From Prevotella sp. 10(H) (GTDB lineage: Bacteria; Bacteroidota; Bacteroidia; Bacteroidales; Dysgonomonadaceae), in the NCBI RefSeq assembly GCF_000711235.1, contig NZ_JOMI01000009.1, positions 434,001 to 498,000 of the forward strand: a stretch of DNA of 64,000 bases, read 5' to 3'. The notes under the pieces are model-generated. The model was not told where the DNA came from. It was given only the letters and a program-made list of their open reading frames with translations, and searched no databases. Shown here in pieces: positions 1 through 9,128 of this stretch (within the stretch, counting starts at the first letter, position 1; every line of letters starts with the position of its first letter). The position numbers were made by a program, and so were the translations under genes.

Positions 1-2
1 AA

Positions 3-422
3 TATTCCCTTACAGAGAGCAAATATAAAGGTATGGTGGTGTATGCAAAAGATGAAACTTCATTAAAGAAAGCGGAAAGTATAGCAAAGAAGAAAAAAGA
101 TACGGATTCCTTTATACGGGAAATAAAGAATACCTTAAATAAGGATTTGATAAGAGTGAGAATCGAGCCGGGGTCATGGCTTAAAGGAGAAAATTCATAT
201 GTGGATAATAAAATATTCGGTGGTTCGCAGCCTAAGCCGTATGAGGGCTATCCATATTTCTTCGTTACCGGAAAAATGATCGATAAACCGGAAGATTATA
301 CGGATGTAAGGAATGAAGTGGAACGTGATTATCAGGAAAAGCTGGAAAAAGACTGGAATTCCTATTTGAAAAGTAAATATAAAATCGAAATTGACGAATC
401 GGTACTAAATTCTATAAAATGA
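3..422 (+). CDS. parvulin-type peptidyl-prolyl isomerase, C-terminal part (5' cut by window edge)
   Basis: The frame is open from the first bases of the window; translation upstream of the first ATG at 33 reads YSLTESKYKG and runs straight into KGMVVYAKDE. So this is the last ~139 residues of a longer protein, not a small gene. The KYKG-hydrophobic-strand pattern, the lysine-rich helix and the acidic C-terminus resemble the end of the ~500-residue periplasmic parvulin foldases of Bacteroidales that sit just upstream of SurA-like genes. The catalytic domains lie outside the window, so the call rests on the tail and on its neighbours. Its TGA overlaps the ATG of the next gene (ATGA), which implies co-translation. 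Likely role: folding of outer-membrane proteins in the periplasm. Confidence 0.7.
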   Translation, partial: YSLTESKYKGMVVYAKDETSLKKAESIAKKKKDTDSFIREIKNTLNKDLIRVRIEPGSWLKGENSYVDNKIFGGSQPKPYEGYPYFFVTGKMIDKPEDYTDVRNEVERDYQEKLEKDWNSYLKSKYKIEIDESVLNSIK

Positions 423-1285
423 ATAAAATAGCAGCCTGTCTGTTCTCCGTTTTTGTCCTTTTTACAACATACTCCTGTAAAAAAGACGGAATTGCTGGAA
501 TCGACCCGACATTAAGTCCTGTCGTTACAGTAAAGGATAAGACTTTGTACAAGGCCGAACTGGATGAAGCCCTGCCGCTCGGATTGTCCGCAGAAGACAG
601 CATTGCAACAGCAAAGGCATATATAGATATGTGGATAAATGACCAGCTGATGTACAACAAGGCACAGCAGAATATCCACAATGAGAGTGAAATCGAAGAG
701 ATGGTGGAAAATTACCGAAAATCTTTAATTTTAAATACCTATCAGGGACGGCTTCTGAAAGAACATTTTTCTAAATTTGTATCAGACAGCGAACTGAAGT
801 CTTATTATGAACAGAATAAGGATAATTTTAAACTGGAAGATAATATAATAAAAGGGCTTTTTCTTAAAGTACCGATCGATTCAAAAGAATTGAATAATTT
901 TCGTAAATGGTATGTGCAAGGTACGGAAGCAGCGGTAGAGAATATTGAAAAGAATACTTTGCGGAATGCAGTGGGGTATGAATATTTTTACGACAAATGG
1001 ATTGATCTGGAAGATGTGCTGTCCAATATGCCAAAAGCTGTTACCGATGAAAGAATATTCCTGCAGAGAAATAAAAATCTCGAACTGCGCGATTCTTCAT
1101 TTGTTTATCTCCTTAATATAAAGGAGTACGAGTTGGCAGGAAACAATGCACCCTACGATTATATCAAAGGACAATTGTCGGAAATATATATAGAACAACA
1201 AAAAGGGCAATACATGGAACAATTGAAGAAAGATTTGTACGAAAAGGCCCTTGCCGAGAAAGAAATTAAGTTTTATAACGAATAG
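419..1285 (+). CDS. SurA-like periplasmic chaperone lipoprotein without a clear parvulin domain
   Basis: A 288-residue protein that begins with a lipoprotein signal peptide ending YSC-KK, so it is probably anchored to a membrane at about Cys20. Residues ~35-130 look like the helical SurA/PpiC N-terminal chaperone region (VTVKDKTLYKAEL, then a long amphipathic helix with a YIDMWINDQLMYNKA stretch). The segment where a parvulin domain would follow lacks the usual isomerase signatures, so it may be a chaperone only. It overlaps the upstream isomerase by 4 bases and is followed, after 82 bases, by a two-domain SurA-like gene, which suggests that three foldase-family proteins are made together for outer-membrane biogenesis. 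Family-level call; exact function inferred. Confidence 0.72.
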   Translation: MNKIAACLFSVFVLFTTYSCKKDGIAGIDPTLSPVVTVKDKTLYKAELDEALPLGLSAEDSIATAKAYIDMWINDQLMYNKAQQNIHNESEIEEMVENYRKSLILNTYQGRLLKEHFSKFVSDSELKSYYEQNKDNFKLEDNIIKGLFLKVPIDSKELNNFRKWYVQGTEAAVENIEKNTLRNAVGYEYFYDKWIDLEDVLSNMPKAVTDERIFLQRNKNLELRDSSFVYLLNIKEYELAGNNAPYDYIKGQLSEIYIEQQKGQYMEQLKKDLYEKALAEKEIKFYNE

Positions 1286-1367
1286 AATATAACTTCTTTT
1301 TTTACGTTAAGAGAAAAAGTAATACATTATCACTATATTTACGCGATTTTTTAATTGAACATACAAT

Positions 1368-2753
1368 ATGATAAAAAAAGCCGGAAAATTTATTTTATTG
1401 ACGATACTATTCAGCACAGGACTTTTGTGCAAAGCGCAGGATAACATTATCGACCAGATAATCTGGGTAGTAGGTGATGAAGCTATCCTTAAATCGGATG
1501 TAGAAAAAGCCCGTCAGATGATGCTGTCGAGGGGCGACCGTATTGAAGGGGATCCTTATTGCCTTATACCGGAACAACTTGCAGTGCAAAAATTATTTCT
1601 CGATCAGGCAAAAATAGACAGTATAGATGTGCCGGCGGCTGAAATATCGAGAGGTGTGACCCGGCAGGAGAATGCCGTTATCGGCAACCTTGGTTCGAAA
1701 GAAAAAGCAGAGGAGTATCTGCAGGCGTCGATGAGCCAGCTCCGTGAAGAATGGAGGGAAGAGATTCGTAATAACTATCTTGTGTCGGAAGTAAAGAAAA
1801 AACTTGTAGGTAAGAAAGGTAGCCTTACTCCTTCGGAGGTAAGACGGTACTATTCGCAACTCTCGCAAGACAGTTTGCCTTATATACCTACTACGGTAGA
1901 AGTACAGATAATTACCAATGAACCGGTTGTACCTTTGGTAGAGATAGATAAAGTAAAGGAGCGTCTCAGAGATTTTACTAATAGGGTAAACAACGGCGAA
2001 AGTTTCTCTACGCTTGCTATTATGTATTCGGAAGATGGTTCAGCACAGAATGGAGGTGAAACCGGATTTAATGGTCGCGCCCAATGGGTTCCCGAATTTG
2101 CTAATATGGCTTTTTCGCTCAACGATCCGAAAAAAGTATCAAATATTGTAGAAACTGAATATGGATTCCATATTATTCAGATGATAGAACGAAGAGGGGA
2201 CCTTATCAATGTGCGCCATATCCTTTTAAAACCAAAAGTGCCGGAACCTGAGTTTGAAAAAGCAATGCTTAGAATGGACTCACTTGTTAAAGAGATTAAG
2301 CAGGGGAAATTCACATTTGAAGACGCTACGCCATATTCATACGATAAAGATACCCGTAGTAATAATGGACTGATGGTAAACCGTGGTGAGAATTCCAATT
2401 ACGGAACACCGCGCTTCCTGAAAGAAGAACTTCCTCCGGCAGTAGCCATCGCTGTAGATAAAATGCAGGTAGGCGAAGTTTCGGCTCCTTTCAGGATGAT
2501 AGTGCCGGAAAAAGGAAAAGAAGTAGTCGCTATCGTAAAACTCAGGAGCAGGGTCGAGGGGCATGTTGCGAATGTTTCGGACGACTATCAGGCATTGAAA
2601 GAGATAGTAGAAGGCCGTAAACAGGAAGAAATACTGAGAAAGTGGCTTCAAGGCAAGATAAAAGATACATATATCCGTATCGATGATAACTGGAAGAATT
2701 GTGATTTCCAATATTCGGGATGGATCAAGGATAATGACGGAAAGATACATTAA
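1368..2753 (+). CDS. SurA-like peptidyl-prolyl cis-trans isomerase with two parvulin domains
   Basis: A 461-residue protein with a cleavable signal peptide (hydrophobic core at ~8-22, followed by KAQ). The N-terminal chaperone helices (DQIIWVVGDEAILKSDVE) match the SurA opening. A first parvulin domain spans ~175-275, with FSTLAIMYSEDGSAQNGGE-type and GFHIIQM motifs. A second starts at INVRHILLKPKV (~280) and is more divergent. This is the usual SurA layout and length (~430-460). It helps beta-barrel proteins reach the outer membrane. The ATG at 1368 is chosen because the signal peptide starts there. It lies between another foldase gene and an OstA-like gene, fitting an envelope-assembly operon. 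Confidence 0.88.
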   Translation: MIKKAGKFILLTILFSTGLLCKAQDNIIDQIIWVVGDEAILKSDVEKARQMMLSRGDRIEGDPYCLIPEQLAVQKLFLDQAKIDSIDVPAAEISRGVTRQENAVIGNLGSKEKAEEYLQASMSQLREEWREEIRNNYLVSEVKKKLVGKKGSLTPSEVRRYYSQLSQDSLPYIPTTVEVQIITNEPVVPLVEIDKVKERLRDFTNRVNNGESFSTLAIMYSEDGSAQNGGETGFNGRAQWVPEFANMAFSLNDPKKVSNIVETEYGFHIIQMIERRGDLINVRHILLKPKVPEPEFEKAMLRMDSLVKEIKQGKFTFEDATPYSYDKDTRSNNGLMVNRGENSNYGTPRFLKEELPPAVAIAVDKMQVGEVSAPFRMIVPEKGKEVVAIVKLRSRVEGHVANVSDDYQALKEIVEGRKQEEILRKWLQGKIKDTYIRIDDNWKNCDFQYSGWIKDNDGKIH

Positions 2754-2807
2754 TCAGAACATTATAAACCGTTATCTACAAGCGTGTTTAGCAGATTAAT
2801 AAAATAT

Positions 2808-4721
2808 ATGAAGCATAGGCACAGGATACCTCTGGCGAGTGTTCTGTGCCTCATTGCTCTTTATGCTTCGGCACAGGCATTGACATCACCGCAGTTAGCG
2901 CCGGATATTCTACAGGTTCCACAGAAACCACAGGATACAGTCGGTCCCCGGCCTGCTACAGCTGGTAAAGGTGGTGGCATAAAGGTAATAGAACTTGTCA
3001 ATTCGAAAAGGCTTATAAGAAGGCAGAATTTCGAACCTCAAGTTTTAAAAGACAGTGTTATCTTTTTTCACGACGGAGCTTTCCTTTATTGCGACAGTGC
3101 ATATTACGACGAAAGGCAGAATTCATTCGAAGCATTCAGCAACGTGCGTATGGAGCAGGGAGATACGTTATTTCTGAACGGACGTTATATGCATTACGAC
3201 GGTAATACAAGGTTGGTAAAAGTGCGTGAAAACGTAAATCTGGAGCATTCGCCAAAAGATAAAAGAAATCCGATTACGCTGTTCACTGATAGTCTCAATT
3301 ACGACCGTGGCCTTAATATGGGCTATTACTTCGATGGAGGTATGCTTGTGGACTCACTCAACGAACTTACTTCATATTGGGGGCAGTACGAGCCGAATAT
3401 ACGAATAGCCACTTTTAAGGATAGCGTGATATTGAAGAATCCTAACTTCACACTCTATTCTGACAGGCTGAAATACGATACGAATAAGAAGATTGCTATT
3501 TTTACTACCCCTACACGAATTGTTTCCGACAGCGGCTTGATAAATACAAGCAACGGATGGTACAATACCGATACGGAAGAATCATTGCTTTTGGATCAGT
3601 CTACAATCATAAACAATCAGGGAAACCAATATCTGCGGGGAGACTCTATTTTCTATCACAAGACATTAGGTTATGGGGAAGTATTCGGCAATATGTTCCT
3701 GCAGGATACCATAAAAAAGACCATTTTAATCGGTAATTACGGGTATTATAACGAATTGAACAATTCTGCGATGGCTACCGATTCGGCTTATTGCATAGAG
3801 TATTCGCAAGGCGATAGCCTGTATATTCATGCCGATACACTCAGATTGATAACGATAATAGACAGCACCCATTTGCAAAAGCCTTTACAGCTTGAACCAA
3901 AAATTCCGGTAGAAGCGGATTCTCTGATAATAGCTGCACCACAACCGGATTCGCTTGCTTTGGATACAATGCATATTATCGACCGTTTCCAGATAGATTC
4001 TGCAAGGGTAAAAATGGGGCTTCCGGCAGATACTATGCCGTTATATAAAAGTACTCCTCCTGCACTGGCGAAAGATTCGCTTTATAAAGAATACCGCTTG
4101 ATAAAGGCTTATTATGGTGTGCGGTTCTACCGTTCCGATATGCAGGGTGTATGCGATTCACTGCAATTCAATTCAAAGGATTCGATCATTCATATGTACA
4201 GGGATCCGATACTATGGAATACCAACAGGCAACTGTCCGGTGATACTATCGATATTTTCCTGAATGACAGTACTATAGAAATGATGCATGTCAAGCAATA
4301 CAGTTTCTCCATAGAAGAGAAGGACTCTATACACTTCAATCAACTGAAAAGCCGTTCCTTGAAAGTCTTTTTCGAAAATAAGAAAGCAAAAAGAGTTTTG
4401 GCCGAAGGAAATGTAGAAACTATTACATATCCCGAAGAGCGCGGCGGTACACTAAATGGAGTAATGAATTGGCTCGAAAGCAGCTACCTCGAAATATTCA
4501 TGAATGACGGCCAGTTCGAGAAACTTGTGGCATGGCCAAAACCCGTCGGAACAGCTACGCCTTTTCATCTCATTACTCCCGATAAATTAAGATTGAAGGA
4601 CTTCTACTGGTACGACTACATCAGACCGCTGGACAAAGACGATATATTCCGGGAAGTGACGAAAAAGGCTACCGATGTGAGGCCTAAGCGACCGGCAGTC
4701 TTCGACAGGGAAATAGAATAA
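2808..4721 (+). CDS. OstA/LptA-like organic solvent tolerance domain protein
   Basis: About 637 residues. Signal peptide ([20 protein letters not shown], cut near SAQA) followed by a long beta-strand-rich protein with repeating short strands such as [30 protein letters not shown] and [11 protein letters not shown], the pattern of stacked OstA/LptA beta-jellyroll repeats. The repeats cover ~50-330 and recur near ~420-560. Bacteroidales encode such an OstA-like protein beside surA and mutL; the likely role is moving lipopolysaccharide across the periplasm, but this is inferred from the fold. An in-frame GTG at 2784 would add eight residues; the ATG at 2808 is preferred because it places the basic start of the signal peptide first. 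mutL begins 13 bases after the stop. Confidence 0.8.
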   Translation: MKHRHRIPLASVLCLIALYASAQALTSPQLAPDILQVPQKPQDTVGPRPATAGKGGGIKVIELVNSKRLIRRQNFEPQVLKDSVIFFHDGAFLYCDSAYYDERQNSFEAFSNVRMEQGDTLFLNGRYMHYDGNTRLVKVRENVNLEHSPKDKRNPITLFTDSLNYDRGLNMGYYFDGGMLVDSLNELTSYWGQYEPNIRIATFKDSVILKNPNFTLYSDRLKYDTNKKIAIFTTPTRIVSDSGLINTSNGWYNTDTEESLLLDQSTIINNQGNQYLRGDSIFYHKTLGYGEVFGNMFLQDTIKKTILIGNYGYYNELNNSAMATDSAYCIEYSQGDSLYIHADTLRLITIIDSTHLQKPLQLEPKIPVEADSLIIAAPQPDSLALDTMHIIDRFQIDSARVKMGLPADTMPLYKSTPPALAKDSLYKEYRLIKAYYGVRFYRSDMQGVCDSLQFNSKDSIIHMYRDPILWNTNRQLSGDTIDIFLNDSTIEMMHVKQYSFSIEEKDSIHFNQLKSRSLKVFFENKKAKRVLAEGNVETITYPEERGGTLNGVMNWLESSYLEIFMNDGQFEKLVAWPKPVGTATPFHLITPDKLRLKDFYWYDYIRPLDKDDIFREVTKKATDVRPKRPAVFDREIE

Positions 4722-4734
4722 CAGCAATAATTCA

Positions 4735-6579
4735 ATGAGTGATATAATACATCTTTTACCCGATTCTATAGCTAACCAGATTGCGGCCGGCGAGGTTATT
4801 CAACGACCTTCGTCAGTTGTCAAAGAACTGGTGGAGAATGCTATCGATGCCGGAGCAGATAGTATACAACTGATAATAAAGGATGCCGGACGTACACTTG
4901 TTCAGGTTATCGACAACGGAAAAGGCATGTCGGCTACCGATGCGCGTATGGCATTCGAGCGACATGCTACTTCTAAAATAAGGTCGGCAGACGATCTATT
5001 TGCTCTACATACCATGGGCTTCCGTGGCGAGGCACTCCCCTCTATCGCTGCTATTGCACAGATAGAACTACGGACGCGAAGGGAAGAGGATGAGCTGGGA
5101 ACTTTACTACAGATTTCAGGTTCCAGAGTGGAAACTCAGGAATGTATTGCATGTCCTGTGGGGAGTAATTTTATGGTAAAGAATATATTCTTCAATGTCC
5201 CTGCCCGCCGCAAATTTCTGAAAGCGAACGATACAGAACGACGCAATATACTCACCGAACTGGAACGTATCGTACTGGTCAATCCCGAAATAGAATTCTC
5301 CTTTACGGATAATGATATAGAAGTACTGCGGTTTCCGGCATGCAATCTGCGACAACGCATTGTTAATGTTGTAGGGAAGAATTTTAATCAGCAGCTTATT
5401 TCTATCGATATAGAAACTTCTCTGGTGAAGATCAAAGGATTTATAGGAAAACCTGAATCGGCGCGAAAAACAAGGGCGCTTCAGTATTTCTTCGTTAACG
5501 GCAGATATATGCGTCACCCTTATTTTAATAAGGCTGTGACGGCGGCATTCGAGCCTTTGATACCGTCGGGCGAAAATCCTAATTACTTTATCTATTTCGA
5601 AGTTGAACCTGATACTATCGATGTAAACATTCATCCGACAAAGACGGAAATCAAGTTCGAAAATGAGCAGCCTATCTGGCAGATACTCTCGGCTGCAGTA
5701 AAGGAAGCATTAGGTAAATTCAACGAAGTACCAACAATCGACTTCGATACTGCGGATGCTATAGACATACCGATACATGATCCTTCGAAGAATGTAGGAC
5801 AGCCCCGGGTAAGTTTCGATCCGTCATATAATCCATTTAAAACTACCTCATCAAGTAGTAATTATCAGCGTCGTTCTTTGGATTGGGAGAAGTTTTATGA
5901 AGGATTTGAAAAGGACAAAGGGAATTCGAACATCTCTTTAGAGCCGGATACTCACATTGGCCTCTTTAATGATACTGATAATAATGAAGCGGAGGAAAGA
6001 CAGAATTTATCTACCGAGATGGTTGTTCATTACCAATATAAAAACAGGTATATCCTTACTTCCGTAAAGTCGGGTCTTATGCTCATCGATCAGCATAGGG
6101 CACACGTCCGTATCCTGTTCGATCAGTTCCTGATGCAGATACGCCAGAGGAAAGGCATTTCGCAGCGGGCCTTGTTTCCGGAGATCATCGAATTGTCACC
6201 ATCAGAAGCGGCTATGATACCTTATCTTATAGACGATTTGGAAGCTGTAGGCTTCGATTTGGGCAACCTTGGTAACTATACGTATGCTATTAACGGAACA
6301 CCCTCTGAAATTTCTAATATAGACTCCGTTCAGCTTGTGCACAATATGATTGGCCGAAGTGTGGATACAGGTAGCGATGTGAAAGAGGAAATACAGGAAT
6401 CGCTTGCCTTATCCATGGCAAATGCGGCTGCTATACCTTACGGCCATAAGATGTCGGATGAGGAAATGAATAAAATTGTCGACCAGTTGTTTGCCTCCCC
6501 CGCACATAAATATACGCCGGATGGAAAGACTATTATTTCCATGCTTGAAGATGATGTAATAGAAAAGATGTTTAGGTGA
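4735..6579 (+). CDS. mutL: DNA mismatch repair protein MutL
   Basis: A 614-residue GHKL ATPase. N-terminal motifs are all present: [17 protein letters not shown] (ATP/Mg binding), DNGKGM, HATSKI and [11 protein letters not shown], then the MutL transducer region ([28 protein letters not shown]). A poorly conserved linker (~345-430) leads to the C-terminal dimerisation domain. There the endonuclease motif expected as DQHA-x2-E-x4-E reads [12 protein letters not shown] from residue 452, and the late C-P-H-G-R-P motif is replaced by [10 protein letters not shown] from residue 588. So the nick-making metal site known from MutL of organisms without MutH looks degenerate. It acts with MutS in mismatch repair. 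The stop overlaps the next gene's GTG start by four bases. Confidence 0.96.
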   Translation: MSDIIHLLPDSIANQIAAGEVIQRPSSVVKELVENAIDAGADSIQLIIKDAGRTLVQVIDNGKGMSATDARMAFERHATSKIRSADDLFALHTMGFRGEALPSIAAIAQIELRTRREEDELGTLLQISGSRVETQECIACPVGSNFMVKNIFFNVPARRKFLKANDTERRNILTELERIVLVNPEIEFSFTDNDIEVLRFPACNLRQRIVNVVGKNFNQQLISIDIETSLVKIKGFIGKPESARKTRALQYFFVNGRYMRHPYFNKAVTAAFEPLIPSGENPNYFIYFEVEPDTIDVNIHPTKTEIKFENEQPIWQILSAAVKEALGKFNEVPTIDFDTADAIDIPIHDPSKNVGQPRVSFDPSYNPFKTTSSSSNYQRRSLDWEKFYEGFEKDKGNSNISLEPDTHIGLFNDTDNNEAEERQNLSTEMVVHYQYKNRYILTSVKSGLMLIDQHRAHVRILFDQFLMQIRQRKGISQRALFPEIIELSPSEAAMIPYLIDDLEAVGFDLGNLGNYTYAINGTPSEISNIDSVQLVHNMIGRSVDTGSDVKEEIQESLALSMANAAAIPYGHKMSDEEMNKIVDQLFASPAHKYTPDGKTIISMLEDDVIEKMFR

Positions 6580-7250
6580 AAAAGTGGATAGTTCTTATTT
6601 CATTCTTACTCCTTTTAGTTGGATTGTTTTTTATAAAAGGCAATTACTTCTATTCAGCTAAAAAAGCTTTATTTAATTCTAAGAATACAAAGCAACTTAT
6701 TACTGATAGAGATGTTCGTGAAGGTGATATAATCTTTCAGGAATCATTATCGTCCCAGAGCCGTGCTATACAGCTTGCGACAAAATCCAAGTATTCACAT
6801 TGCGGTATTATATATAAGTCGGGAGATAAATATTATGTATTCGAGGCGGTCCAACCTGTTAAACTAACACCTTTGGACAAATGGATAAAAAGAGGTAAGG
6901 ATAGTCACTATGTTGTAAAACGCTTAAAAAATAACGAGCTTCTTACATCAGCTATCCTGAAAAGGATGAAAAAGGAGGGAGAAAAGTTTATGGGAAAAAG
7001 CTATGACCTTACTTTCGAATGGTCGGATGATAAAATATATTGTTCAGAGTTGATATGGAAAATATATAAGAGAGGTTTAAATATTGAGGTCGGCAAACTA
7101 CAGACCTTAAAGGATTTTGGCCTTAGTAATAAAATTGTAAAACAAAAGCTACAGGAGCGATATAAGGATAATATACCATTAGGTGAAATTGTTATCTCGC
7201 CTGTTTCAATATTTGAAAGCGATAAATTGGAAACGGTAATATCGAACTGA
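6576..7250 (+). CDS. membrane-anchored YiiX-like permuted papain-fold hydrolase
   Basis: 224 residues. An N-terminal hydrophobic segment ([20 protein letters not shown]) acts as a signal anchor. The rest resembles permuted NlpC/P60-like enzymes of the YaeF/YiiX type: EGDIIFQE, a KYSHCGIIY motif that carries the likely catalytic His, FEAVQPV, and late [10 protein letters not shown] carrying the likely catalytic Cys (order permuted relative to papain). Such proteins cleave amide or ester bonds in the envelope; the substrate is not evident. The start is GTG at 6576, four bases inside the mutL stop; no ATG lies upstream of the anchor. A terminator follows directly, so this ends the operon. Confidence 0.78.
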   Translation: MKKWIVLISFLLLLVGLFFIKGNYFYSAKKALFNSKNTKQLITDRDVREGDIIFQESLSSQSRAIQLATKSKYSHCGIIYKSGDKYYVFEAVQPVKLTPLDKWIKRGKDSHYVVKRLKNNELLTSAILKRMKKEGEKFMGKSYDLTFEWSDDKIYCSELIWKIYKRGLNIEVGKLQTLKDFGLSNKIVKQKLQERYKDNIPLGEIVISPVSIFESDKLETVISN

Positions 7251-7255
7251 CATAA

Positions 7256-7282
7256 AAAGGGCAGGAGAATATCCTGCCCTTT
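7256..7282. terminator. shared hairpin terminator between convergent genes
   Basis: A perfect 11-bp stem (AAAGGGCAGGA with TCCTGCCCTTT) around a GAATA loop, five bases after the YiiX-like stop and just before the stop of the opposing YqeY-like gene. A-rich and T-rich flanks on both sides let it work in both directions. Confidence 0.88.
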
Positions 7283-7304
7283 CTTTATTATATTGATGCT
7301 TCTC

Positions 7305-7757
7305 TTATTTACTCAACAACTTCTTCACTGTCTCTGAAATAGCTTTACCCGCTGCTAAACCGGCTAAAGCCTTTGTTGCAACTCCCATTACCTTACCCAT
7401 ATCGGCAGGAGAAGTTGCGCCTACCTGAGCGATAATCTCACTTATTTTTGTGTCCAGCTCTTCCTGAGTCAATTGTTTTGGTAGATATGCTTCGATAACG
7501 GCAAGTTCAGCCAGTTCTTTTTCTGCAAGATCGGCACGGTTCTGGCCATTATATATTTCGGCACTGTCGCGGCGTTGCTTCGCCATTTTCTGAAGAATCT
7601 GGATAGCAGCTTCATCAGATAGTTCATCACCTGCCCCTTTGGCTGTCTTTGCTTCCAGAAATTCCTTTTTCATACCGCGCAAAGCTTCCAGTCTGATTTT
7701 ATCTTTTGCGCGCATTGCGTCTTTAATATCTTCGCTAACTCTGTCAAATAAGTTCAT
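7305..7757 (-). CDS. GatB/YqeY domain protein
   Basis: 150 residues, the usual length of stand-alone YqeY proteins. The all-helical YqeY pattern is clear: a DIKDAMRAKDKIRLEALRGMK helix, KQRRDSAEIYNGQNRADLAEKE, then EAYLPKQLTQEEL and an Ala/Gly-rich C-terminal helical tail that resembles the GatB tRNA-binding tail. The family is linked to amidotransferase-type tRNA recognition, but its own function is not settled. It lies 26 bases downstream of ftsZ on the same strand, which is a common position in Bacteroidota, and it probably forms the last gene of the dcw transcript. Confidence 0.88.
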   Translation of the reverse strand: MNLFDRVSEDIKDAMRAKDKIRLEALRGMKKEFLEAKTAKGAGDELSDEAAIQILQKMAKQRRDSAEIYNGQNRADLAEKELAELAVIEAYLPKQLTQEELDTKISEIIAQVGATSPADMGKVMGVATKALAGLAAGKAISETVKKLLSK

Positions 7758-7783
7758 AGTTATTATAGTATAATTTTATTGTA

Positions 7784-9082
7784 TTATTCGTTAAAAAGTC
7801 CGCCCGTTTTCTTTGCTTCAGGCTTGTATTCACTCGGATTGAATTTATCATCGCGTTTAAATACCGGAGTATTTTCCAATGCATCTACAATACGGTCGTT
7901 GTCCAGTTCTTCTGTTGAAAGTACAAACGGTTTCGGAGTAAAGAAAGTCGTACGTACCGCCATTGTCTGCACCCCGTCTTTACCATAATGCTTTTCTATC
8001 ATTTCGTTTATACGGCGTTTTTCCTCCTCTTCCTGTCTGATGCGTTCCTCTTCCAGAAGCTCTTCTTCTTCTGTAAGATTGCGGTAATGCTCGTCGATAC
8101 CGGGAATACTAGACATACCGAATCCGGTAGCGAGCAATGTTATTTTTACTCTGTCGTTGAGCTTCTTATCGATAGCGGTTCCCCAGATAACTTCTATTTC
8201 AGGCCCGAATCGCTTCATGAAATTGGCAACGGCTTCCATTTCCTCCACAATAAGCGGCTTGTCTTCGCTGGAGTATATATTGAATAATATTTTCTTGGCG
8301 TCGAATACGTCGTTGTTGTTCAATAGTGGTGAATGCAATGCATTTACAATAGCGTCTTCCACACGGTTTTCACCTTCTCCGAATCCACTACTCATTATGG
8401 CTACACCGCCGTCTTTGAGTATTGTTTTCACATCGGCAAAGTCGAGATTGATATGACCGTGTACGGTGATGATTTCCGCAATACCTTTCGCAGCGATCGT
8501 CAGCGTATCGTCTGCTTTGGCAAAGGCATTAGGGATTGTGAGGTCTGCATAAATATCGATCAGGCGCTCATTGTTGATAACCAATAATGCATCTACGTTT
8601 CTGGCAATATCTTCAACACCTTTGAGTGCCTGTATAATCTTCTTGCGCCCTTCGAATACGAAAGGAATAGTGACAATCCCTACCGTAAGTATTCCCATGT
8701 CTTTGGCTATACGGGCAACTACAGGAGCTGCTCCCGTTCCCGTTCCGCCTCCCATACCGGCAGTGATGAATACCATGCGTGTACCGTCGTTTAGCAACCG
8801 TTCGAGGTCTTCCCTGCTTTCTTCGGCTGCTGCACGCGCTACTTCGGGACGGTTTCCCGCTCCTAATCCTTCGGTAATTTTCTTACCCAGCTGTACGCGT
8901 GTTTCTACAGGAGATTCGCATAGAGCCTGATTGTCGGTATTGCACAGTGCAAAAGATACGTCATGTATTCCTTCGTTATACATATGGTTTACGGCGTTGC
9001 CGCCACCGCCGCCTACGCCGATTACTTTTATGATTGTCTGAGTTTTTTTAGGAAATTGAAAATCCAGTATTTTTTCATCCAT
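7784..9082 (-). CDS. ftsZ: cell division GTPase FtsZ
   Basis: 432 residues. Tubulin-like GTPase with IKVIGVGGGGGNAVNHM (T1), the signature GMGGGTGTGAAPV (T4), NNERLIDI and the T7-loop region NLDFADVKTIL. Domain two runs to ~325. A charged linker (LEEERIRQEEEEKRRINEM) leads to a C-terminal segment RIVDALENTPVFKRDDKF, which is probably the partner-binding tail. It polymerises under the membrane as the Z-ring that guides septum building. It follows ftsA by 46 bases and is the last division gene in the cluster. Confidence 0.98.
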   Translation of the reverse strand: MDEKILDFQFPKKTQTIIKVIGVGGGGGNAVNHMYNEGIHDVSFALCNTDNQALCESPVETRVQLGKKITEGLGAGNRPEVARAAAEESREDLERLLNDGTRMVFITAGMGGGTGTGAAPVVARIAKDMGILTVGIVTIPFVFEGRKKIIQALKGVEDIARNVDALLVINNERLIDIYADLTIPNAFAKADDTLTIAAKGIAEIITVHGHINLDFADVKTILKDGGVAIMSSGFGEGENRVEDAIVNALHSPLLNNNDVFDAKKILFNIYSSEDKPLIVEEMEAVANFMKRFGPEIEVIWGTAIDKKLNDRVKITLLATGFGMSSIPGIDEHYRNLTEEEELLEEERIRQEEEEKRRINEMIEKHYGKDGVQTMAVRTTFFTPKPFVLSTEELDNDRIVDALENTPVFKRDDKFNPSEYKPEAKKTGGLFNE

Positions 9083-9128
9083 AACTTAGATGTTTATTAG
9101 TTTAATAAATGGGAGAGGAAATGTTCTT

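Noticed and set aside
33-422. Small 129-residue stand-alone gene at the left edge
   Set aside because: The frame continues upstream of the ATG to the window start without a stop, so it is the tail of a longer isomerase.
2784-2807. GTG start for the OstA-like gene
   Set aside because: The ATG at 2808 begins a typical basic signal peptide; the extra eight residues add nothing recognisable. It cannot be fully excluded.
5116-5634. 172-codon open frame antisense to mutL
   Set aside because: It is a shadow of a strongly conserved coding region, with no recognisable domain and no promoter.
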